Shown one piece after another: positions 35,358 through 40,848 of a stretch of 40,848 nucleotides of DNA. Origin of the DNA: Xanthomonas maliensis. Its GTDB lineage: Bacteria > Pseudomonadota > Gammaproteobacteria > Xanthomonadales > Xanthomonadaceae. The position numbers and the translations under genes are program-made. Below the pieces are notes generated by a model. The model ran no database searches and was not told the origin of the DNA. It saw only the letters and a list, made by a program, of their open reading frames with translations. Numbering within the stretch: position 1 is the stretch's first letter; each line of letters begins with the position of its first letter. Location: positions 1 to 40,848 of the forward strand of contig NZ_NSET01000005.1 of NCBI RefSeq assembly GCF_009192945.1, read 5' to 3'.

Positions 35358-36239
35358 TTAGGCCCAGTCGAGGCTGCCGCGGATCACGGTCTGAACCTGG
35401 CCACCGGACCAGACCTGGCCATCGGCATCGACTTGCAGTTCGAGCAGCGCATCGAAGCCGATCTCGCGGCCCTGGCTGGCCACATAGCGTCCCGCGCGGC
35501 CTGGCAATGCGTTTCGGCTATCCAGCCAGGCCGCGAGAACCGCATTGGCGGCACCGGACGCAGCGTCCTCGAAGCGGCGCCCGTTACCGACGAAGGCGCG
35601 CACGGCCAGATCGTGCAGTGTCGCTTGCGGTGTGCGTGCATAAGCGAACACGCCCATGCTGCCAGTGGCTTCGGCCAACTGCGCCACCGCGTCCCAGTTT
35701 GGCTGCAGGCTGCGCAGTGCCGCTTCACTGGCCAGTTCCACCACCCACCAGGTGCGGCCGCCGTCCATCAGCGCCGGCGGCAGCGTTCCCAGCGTCCAAC
35801 CGTGCAAGGCCTCGCGCAGACGTGGGTCGTCGGCCTGCGCCTGCTCGGCGACCTGCGCGCGCGGTGTGCGAATGGCGATGCTGCGCCTGCCGTTGTGCTG
35901 GGCCACGCGCAGCGGCAGCGGGCCGGCGATGCCGTCCTGTACCAGTACGCCGTCGCGCGGTGTCGCCAGGCCGGCTTCCAATACCGCGTGCGCGGTGCCG
36001 ACGCTGGGATGTCCCGCGAACGGAACTTCCTTCTGTGGCGAGAACATGCGCAGGCCGTAGCTGGTGGCAGTGTTCGGCGCAGGAAAGACGAACGTGGTTT
36101 CCGGCAGTTTGGTCCAGCGCGCGATCGCCTGCATCGCCGCGTCGTCCAGTCCCTCGGCGTCCAGCACCACCGCCAGCGGATTGCCGCTGCCGGGACGCGC
36201 AGAAAAGACATCCACCTGCAGGAAACGGCGGGTCGTCAT
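35358..36239 (-). CDS. PhzF family isomerase-like protein (copy A)
   Basis: 293 residues from the ATG at 36237-36239. PhzF fold with two hot-dog-like halves; family members isomerise or epimerise small acids, the best known being in phenazine synthesis. Signatures are RFLQVDVFSARPGSGNPLAVVLDAEGL, the catalytic Glu in LPETTFVFPAP, GLRMFSPQKEVPFAGHPSVGTAHAVL and VRAFVGNGRRFEDAASGAANAVLAAWL (D-x-A-x-G-x-A motif). No phenazine cluster is near, so the substrate is unknown. A close paralogue lies immediately upstream. Confidence 0.92.
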   Translation of the reverse strand: MTTRRFLQVDVFSARPGSGNPLAVVLDAEGLDDAAMQAIARWTKLPETTFVFPAPNTATSYGLRMFSPQKEVPFAGHPSVGTAHAVLEAGLATPRDGVLVQDGIAGPLPLRVAQHNGRRSIAIRTPRAQVAEQAQADDPRLREALHGWTLGTLPPALMDGGRTWWVVELASEAALRSLQPNWDAVAQLAEATGSMGVFAYARTPQATLHDLAVRAFVGNGRRFEDAASGAANAVLAAWLDSRNALPGRAGRYVASQGREIGFDALLELQVDADGQVWSGGQVQTVIRGSLDWA

Positions 36240-36271
36240 GAGGAGTGGCTCCGATGGGTGGGCGTGGCAGA

Positions 36272-37147
36272 TTACCAATCGAGGTGGCCGGCGATCACCG
36301 GCTGCGTCGCCCCACCGATCCAAACTTCGCCTTTCGCATCGACCTCCACCCACACGTGGCCGTCGCGACCGACCTCGCGGCCCTGGCTGGCCAGGTAGCG
36401 CGATGCAGCGCCGGGCAGCCGGCCTTCTTCATGCAGGCGCGCGCCGATACAGGCGTTGGCGCTGCCGGTGACCGGATCCTCGGCGATCCCGTCCGCTGGG
36501 CAGAATGCCCGCACCACCAAGTCGGCCGCCTCGTCACCAGCCGCATAGATCGCCAGGCCCACCGCATCGCTGGCCTCGCTCAGGCGTGCGATCGCGGCCA
36601 GATCCGGCTGCGCGCTGCGCACCGCGGCAGCGTCGGCCAACTCCAGCAGCCACCAGTTCGGACCGTTGCTCCACAGCGCCGGCGGTGCTCCGGCGTTGCG
36701 TAAACCAGCACTGGCCGCGTCCAGCAGCGGGGCGTGCGTGGCGCTCACGGACAGCGCTCGTGCACGCGGCGTGCGCAGGCGAACCTGCAGTGCGCCATGT
36801 CGATCGAACACCTCTACCGGCAACACGCCAGCCGCGCATTGCTGGTACAGCAGACCGTCGGCGCGGTAAGGCACCAGGCCGTGCGTGGCGGCGGCCCAAG
36901 CAGCGCCGACGCTGGGATGGCCGGCAAACGGCAGTTCGCTGCGCGGGGTGAAGATGCGGATGTGGTAGTCCGCGCCCGCGGCGCTGACCGGCAGGAAGAA
37001 CACCGTCTCCGACAGGTTCAGCCAGGCAGCGAGTTGCTGCATCTGCGTGGCCGAGAGCTCGCCGGCATTGAGCACCACGCCCAGTGGGTTGCCGCCGCCG
37101 GGGGTGGCGGCGAAGACGTCCAGTTGCAGGTAACGATGTTTGCTCAT
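36272..37147 (-). CDS. PhzF family isomerase-like protein (copy B)
   Basis: 291 residues from the ATG at 37145-37147. Same architecture as copy A: RYLQLDVFAATPGGGNPLGVVLNAGEL, catalytic Glu in NLSETVFFLPVS, RIFTPRSELPFAGHPSVGAAWAA, VRAFCPADGIAEDPVTGSANACIGARL, and a shared ending ([GH]LDW). The two are 32 bp apart and face the same way, so they arose by tandem duplication followed by divergence. By eye they are far from identical, so the duplication is not recent. Divergent from lysAC with a 157-bp gap. Confidence 0.92.
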   Translation of the reverse strand: MSKHRYLQLDVFAATPGGGNPLGVVLNAGELSATQMQQLAAWLNLSETVFFLPVSAAGADYHIRIFTPRSELPFAGHPSVGAAWAAATHGLVPYRADGLLYQQCAAGVLPVEVFDRHGALQVRLRTPRARALSVSATHAPLLDAASAGLRNAGAPPALWSNGPNWWLLELADAAAVRSAQPDLAAIARLSEASDAVGLAIYAAGDEAADLVVRAFCPADGIAEDPVTGSANACIGARLHEEGRLPGAASRYLASQGREVGRDGHVWVEVDAKGEVWIGGATQPVIAGHLDW

Positions 37148-37240
37148 GAGCAGGCGCGACGCGGGAATCGACAGGAGGGCATGGCGTTGAGCCGGCGGCC
37201 CGGTCTGGCCGGTGGCGGGATCAGGCAATGGCATTGGCAG

Positions 37241-37276
37241 TAGAATCGAGGATCGCGCCCGGCACGCCGGGCGTTT
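37241..37276 (+). promoter_or_regulatory. lysAC promoter and leader hairpin
   Basis: TAGAAT (37241-37246) is a good -10; the -35 is unclear. The predicted transcript begins at about 37253 and enters at once the perfect stem CGCCCGG (37256-37262) / CCGGGCG (37267-37273), followed by TTT and a C-run. Nothing resembling a lysine riboswitch fits in the ~50-nt leader. Confidence 0.45.
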
Positions 37277-37304
37277 CCCCCCCTCATCCTAAACGCTCAT
37301 CTCA

Positions 37305-39914
37305 ATGTCAGCTTCCCTGTCTACCGATCGCTGGATCGTTCTCAAGTTTGGCGGCACCTCGGTGTCGCGTCGTCATCGCTGGGACACGATTGGCAAACTG
37401 GCGGGAAAACGGGCGCAAGAGACCGGTGGCCGCGTGCTGGTGGTGGTCTCGGCCTTGTCCGGCGTCACCAACGAGCTCACCGCCATCGCCGATGGCGCAG
37501 CCGATAGCGCGCAGCGCGTCGCGGCGCTGGAACAACGCCATCGCGACTTCCTGCAGGAGCTCGAACTCGATGCCGAGGCCGTGCTGGGCGAACGCCTGGC
37601 CGGCCTGCGCGCGCTGCTCGACGACCCGCGTGCGTCGAGCCGCCCGCTCGACTGGCAGGCCGAGGTGCTGGGACAGGGCGAGCTGCTGTCCTCCACCATC
37701 GGTGCGGCGTATCTGCGCGCCAACGGGCTGGACATGGGCTGGCTGGACGCGCGGCAGTGGTTGTCGGCATTGCCGCCGCAACCGAACCAGAGCGCCTGGT
37801 CGCGGCGTCTGTCGGTGTCCTGCCAATGGCAGTCCGATGCCGCTTGGCGCACGCGCTTCGATGCCCAGCCGACGCGTCTGCTGATCACCCAGGGCTTTAT
37901 CGCCAGTCACGCCGACGGTGGCACCGCCATCCTCGGTCGTGGCGGTTCGGATACCTCGGCGGCGTATTTCGGTGCGCTGCTCGGCGCCAGCCGGGTGGAA
38001 ATCTGGACCGATGTGCCCGGCATGTTCAGCGCCAATCCGAAGGAAGTACCGGATGCGCGCCTCTTGACCCGGCTGGATTACTACGAGGCGCAGGAAATCG
38101 CCACCACCGGCGCCAAGGTGCTGCATCCGCGCTCGATCAAGCCGTGCCGCGACTCCGGCGTGCCGATGGCGATCCTGGATACCGAGCGGCCGGAGCTGCC
38201 CGGTACCAGCATCGACGGTAATGCCGAGCCGGTGCCGGGCGTCAAGGCGATCAGCCGCCGCAACGGCATCGTGCTGGTGTCGATGGAAGGCATCGGCATG
38301 TGGCAGCAGGTCGGCTTCCTGGCCGACGTGTTCGCCTTGTTCAAGAAGCATGGCCTGTCGGTGGACCTGATCGGCTCGGCCGAAACCAACGTCACCGTGT
38401 CGCTGGATCCATCCGAGAATCTGGTCAATACCGACGTGCTGGCCGCCTTGTCGGCCGATCTGGCGCAAATCTGCAAGGTCAAGATTATTGTTCCCTGCGC
38501 GGCGATCACCCTGGTGGGGCGCGGCATGCGCTCGCTGCTGCACAAGCTGTCCGACGTGTGGGCGACGTTCGGGCAGGAGCGCGTGCACATGATCTCGCAG
38601 TCGTCCAACGACTTGAACCTGACCTTCGTCATCGACGAAGCCGATGCGGACGGTTTGCTGCCGATCCTGCATGCCGAGCTGATCGACAGCGGCGCCATGC
38701 CGGTGAGCGAGGGCGAGGTGTTCGGCCCGCGCTGGCGGGAGATCATCGGCTCGGTGCGGCCGCGGCCGACGCCCTGGTGGCGGGCCGAGCGCGCGCATCT
38801 GCTGTCGTTGTCGCAGGCGGGCACGCCGCGCTACGTCTATCACCTGCCCACGGTGCGCGCGCGCGCGCATGCGCTGGCGCAGATCGGCGCGGTGGATCAG
38901 CGCTATTACGCGATCAAGGCCAATGCGCATCCCGCCATCCTGATGGCGCTGGAGCAAGCCGGCTTCGGGTTGGAGTGCGTGTCGCACGGCGAATTGCGGC
39001 GGGTGTTCGACACCTTGCCGGAACTGTCGCCGCGGCGGGTATTGTTCACCCCGAGTTTCGCGCCGCGTGCGGAATACGAAGCGGCCTTCGCACTGGGCGT
39101 GACCGTCACCGTGGACAACGTCGAAGCGCTGCGCAACTGGCCGGAGGTGTTCCGTGGCCGCCATGTGTGGGTACGCATCGATCTTGGCCATGGCGATGGC
39201 CATCACGAGAAGGTCAACACTGGCGGCAAGGCGTCCAAGTTCGGCCTCTCGGCCACCCGCGTGGATGAATTCGTCGAGCTGGCGCGTACGCTGCAAGTCA
39301 CCATCACCGGCGTGCATGCGCATCTCGGCAGCGGCGTGGAGACCGGCGAGCACTGGCGGATGATGTACGACGAGCTGGCCGGCTTCGCGCGTCGCATCGG
39401 CACGGTGGAGACCATCGACATCGGCGGCGGGCTGCCGATTCCCTACAGCGACGAGGACGAGCCGTTCGATCTGGAGATCTGGGCCAAGGGCCTGGCCGAG
39501 GTCAAGGCCGTGCATCCGGGCTATCGGTTGGCCATCGAACCCGGCCGTTACCTGGTGGCCGAAGCCGGCGTGCTGCTGGCGCATGCGACCCAGGTCATCG
39601 AAAAGGACGGTGTGCATCGCGTCGGCCTGGATGCCGGCATGCAGACCTTGATTCGGCCGGCGCTCTACGACGCCTGGCACGATATCGCCAATCTCAGCCG
39701 CCATGATGCGCCAGCCGATGGCTGCTTCGATGTGGTCGGGCCGATCTGCGAATCGTCCGATGTGTTCGGGCGCCGTCGTCGACTGCCTGCGGACACCACA
39801 CCGGGCGATGTCATGTTGATCGCCGATGCCGGCGCCTATGGCTATGCCATGGCCAGCACCTACAACCAACGCGAGCTACCGCGCGAAGAGGTGATCGATG
39901 CGCCCACAGCTTGA
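37305..39914 (+). CDS. lysAC: Bifunctional aspartate kinase / diaminopimelate decarboxylase
   Basis: 869 residues, joining the first and last steps of lysine synthesis in one chain, a fusion typical of Xanthomonadaceae. The N-terminal aspartate kinase (about 1-465) has KFGGTSV at 14-20, GFIASHADGGTAILGRGGSDTSAAYFGALL, EIWTDVPGMFSANP and two ACT-like regions (VLVSMEGIGMWQQVGFLADVFALFKKHGLSVDLIGSAETNVTVSLD). A linker (SVRPRPTPWWRAERAHLLSL) leads to a PLP decarboxylase: PLP lysine K538 in YYAIKANAHPAIL, HAHLGSGVETGEHW, EPGRYLVAEAG, and the active Cys in GPICESSDVFG. The stop overlaps the next gene by 17 bp. The product would feed m-DAP and lysine balance next to MurL. Confidence 0.97.
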   Translation: MSASLSTDRWIVLKFGGTSVSRRHRWDTIGKLAGKRAQETGGRVLVVVSALSGVTNELTAIADGAADSAQRVAALEQRHRDFLQELELDAEAVLGERLAGLRALLDDPRASSRPLDWQAEVLGQGELLSSTIGAAYLRANGLDMGWLDARQWLSALPPQPNQSAWSRRLSVSCQWQSDAAWRTRFDAQPTRLLITQGFIASHADGGTAILGRGGSDTSAAYFGALLGASRVEIWTDVPGMFSANPKEVPDARLLTRLDYYEAQEIATTGAKVLHPRSIKPCRDSGVPMAILDTERPELPGTSIDGNAEPVPGVKAISRRNGIVLVSMEGIGMWQQVGFLADVFALFKKHGLSVDLIGSAETNVTVSLDPSENLVNTDVLAALSADLAQICKVKIIVPCAAITLVGRGMRSLLHKLSDVWATFGQERVHMISQSSNDLNLTFVIDEADADGLLPILHAELIDSGAMPVSEGEVFGPRWREIIGSVRPRPTPWWRAERAHLLSLSQAGTPRYVYHLPTVRARAHALAQIGAVDQRYYAIKANAHPAILMALEQAGFGLECVSHGELRRVFDTLPELSPRRVLFTPSFAPRAEYEAAFALGVTVTVDNVEALRNWPEVFRGRHVWVRIDLGHGDGHHEKVNTGGKASKFGLSATRVDEFVELARTLQVTITGVHAHLGSGVETGEHWRMMYDELAGFARRIGTVETIDIGGGLPIPYSDEDEPFDLEIWAKGLAEVKAVHPGYRLAIEPGRYLVAEAGVLLAHATQVIEKDGVHRVGLDAGMQTLIRPALYDAWHDIANLSRHDAPADGCFDVVGPICESSDVFGRRRRLPADTTPGDVMLIADAGAYGYAMASTYNQRELPREEVIDAPTA

Positions 39915-40356
39915 GTTCGTTCTGCTGAGTGCGCTGGCCGGCGGCGTGACGGTGACACTGTCCACCGTCATCGATCTGAACGGCCAGCGTGCACCGTGGA
40001 GCGATAGTTTGAAGTGGCTGCTGCCGGCGCTGTTCGGCGCCGCACTCGGGGCCTGGTGGTCCGAGCGCTGGCAACGTCGGCGTGCTGCGCAGGCGCCGGT
40101 GCGGCAGGCTGGCGGCATGGCGGTGCGAACGGTGGTGCTGAGCGCGCTCGGCTACCTGCTGGCAGTGGCGGTGTACCTGTTGGTGGCGTTGCTGGCCAGC
40201 GGTCACGGCCAGATGCTGCGGCCGGAGGTCGTGCTGCTGTTGTTGGTCTTCGGCTGCGTCCCGCTGTTATGGGCGGCCGCGCCGTTTTCCGTGATCGAAT
40301 ATTTCCTGTGCCGACGTTACCTGCGTCGCGCACGCGTTCTTGCAGGTAGTCCATGA
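39898..40356 (+). CDS. Small membrane protein between lysAC and murL
   Basis: 152 residues, no family recognised. Hydrophobic segments at about 6-22, 37-52, 80-103 and 112-134 suggest four helices; an Arg-rich loop (SERWQRRRAAQAPVRQAGG) lies between the second and third, and the end is basic (LCRRYLRRARVLAG). It overlaps lysAC by 17 bp and murL by the ATGA at 40353-40356, so it is translationally coupled on both sides. Position suggests an envelope or peptidoglycan-linked role, but the sequence itself shows none. Confidence 0.85.
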   Translation: MRPQLEFVLLSALAGGVTVTLSTVIDLNGQRAPWSDSLKWLLPALFGAALGAWWSERWQRRRAAQAPVRQAGGMAVRTVVLSALGYLLAVAVYLLVALLASGHGQMLRPEVVLLLLVFGCVPLLWAAAPFSVIEYFLCRRYLRRARVLAGSP

Positions 40357-40848
40357 GCACTTTCGACAAACAGCAGATCTCCCGCTTTCGCTTCGTGCGC
40401 TGCGCGCTGGATGCGCAGACTGGCGTGGCGACGCTGGTGTATGCCTTCGACCAGGGGCCGGAACTGGTCGAGACCGTGGCCGTGCCCGGTGCGCCGTTCG
40501 CACTGGACGGCGCACGCGGCGCCGCGGCACAGCGCGCGCTGCGTCTGCTGCATCTGATCGCCGGCGTCAGTTATTACAAGGCCGCGGTCCCGCCGACCAT
40601 CCTGATCGACGAGGGCGCCATCGATGCCGAGACCGCGGCACTGGTGGAGACCGTCTACCTGCATGGTCTGGGCGAGTTCGCCTACCGCAACGGCCTGAAC
40701 CTGCATGGCAGGATCCGCGTGCCGGCCGACGCACCGCCGGCTGCACCGGCGCCGTCGCTGGGCTTGCGCGCGCATGCGCTGGTGGCCATCGGCGGTGGCA
40801 AGGATTCGTTGGTCAGCATCGAGGCGCTGCGCCAGGCCGGGGTCGAGC
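40353..40848 (+). CDS. murL: UDP-MurNAc-L-Ala-L-Glu epimerase MurL, N-terminal part
   Basis: 165 codons are present before the window end. The N-terminus (STFDKQQISRFRFVRCALDAQTGVATLVYAFDQGPELVET) and the sections SYYKAAVPPTILID and VYLHGLGEFAYRNGL match what I recall of the X. oryzae MurL. That enzyme epimerises the terminal L-Glu of UDP-MurNAc-L-Ala-L-Glu to D-Glu, replacing glutamate racemase supply. A nucleotide-binding GGGKDS loop (residues 147-152, PP-loop like) fits its ATP dependence. A MurD2-type ligase is expected just outside the window. Coupled to the upstream small membrane protein. Confidence 0.88.
   Translation, partial: MSTFDKQQISRFRFVRCALDAQTGVATLVYAFDQGPELVETVAVPGAPFALDGARGAAAQRALRLLHLIAGVSYYKAAVPPTILIDEGAIDAETAALVETVYLHGLGEFAYRNGLNLHGRIRVPADAPPAAPAPSLGLRAHALVAIGGGKDSLVSIEALRQAGVE

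Noticed and set aside
37308..39869. Very long open frame (853 codons) on the minus strand across lysAC
   Set aside because: Antisense shadow produced by high GC codon bias; no recognisable domains, His/Gln/Arg-rich low-complexity translation, and lysAC on the plus strand is unmistakable.

Overview
The window is a GC-rich, gene-dense piece of chromosome that I read as Xanthomonas or a very close Xanthomonadaceae relative. The best markers are a fused aspartate kinase/diaminopimelate decarboxylase (lysAC), the start of a MurL-type UDP-MurNAc-L-Ala-L-Glu epimerase, an Rrf2-regulated sufBCDS operon, the algH-ruvX-pyrB order, and pilT/pilU. The species is not fixed by what I can see. I found no tRNA, rRNA, CRISPR array, prophage or transposase gene.

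Layout. 1-2076 (minus): purM, a small membrane protein and purN, in one purine transcription unit. 2172-5229 (plus): DUF2066 protein, AI-2E/PerM-type permease and hda, coupled by ATGA/GTGA overlaps. 5136-5457: a repeat element with GGGACCC-type heptamer arrays and a duplicated ~106-bp core, lying between convergent hda and murU and encoding the C-termini of both. 5410-7485 (minus): murU and amgK (cell-wall sugar recycling) and a GlsB/YeaQ-type membrane protein. 7757-9250 (minus): M20 dipeptidase. 9450-10733 (plus): ComEA-like HhH protein and HutD/Ves-like protein. 11028-12002 (minus): ApbE-like flavin transferase. 12327-18615 (minus): the sufR-sufB-sufC-sufD-sufS-GNAT-Rieske operon. 18789-19897 (plus): SET-domain methyltransferase and a PfpI/DJ-1 protein. 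19965-22767 (minus): DUF1439 protein, lipoprotein, DUF3861-like protein, M23 peptidase and an HU protein with a lysine/alanine-rich tail. 23121-24740 (minus): proC and yggS. 24942-27273 (plus): pilT and a frameshifted pilU. 27546-28274 (plus): YitT-like protein. 28306-31796 (minus): DUF72 protein, tag and a DUF4153 membrane protein. 31875-35109 (plus): algH, ruvX, pyrB, osmC-like and a glycine-zipper protein. 35358-37147 (minus): two tandem PhzF paralogues. 37305-40848 (plus): lysAC, a small membrane protein and murL (cut by the window end).

Themes. Most genes are housekeeping: purines, pyrimidines, Fe-S assembly, lysine and proline synthesis, peptidoglycan precursor supply and recycling, and pilus retraction. 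The least ordinary signals are the stop-codon-bearing repeat element that has rewritten two protein ends, the one-base frameshift in the pilU His box, small uncharacterised membrane proteins embedded in the purine and lysAC-murL operons, a SET methyltransferase near a histone-H1-like-tailed HU, a possible small RNA at about 35200-35347, and several promoter-overlapping inverted repeats. I did not find a clearly new multi-gene defence or metabolic system.
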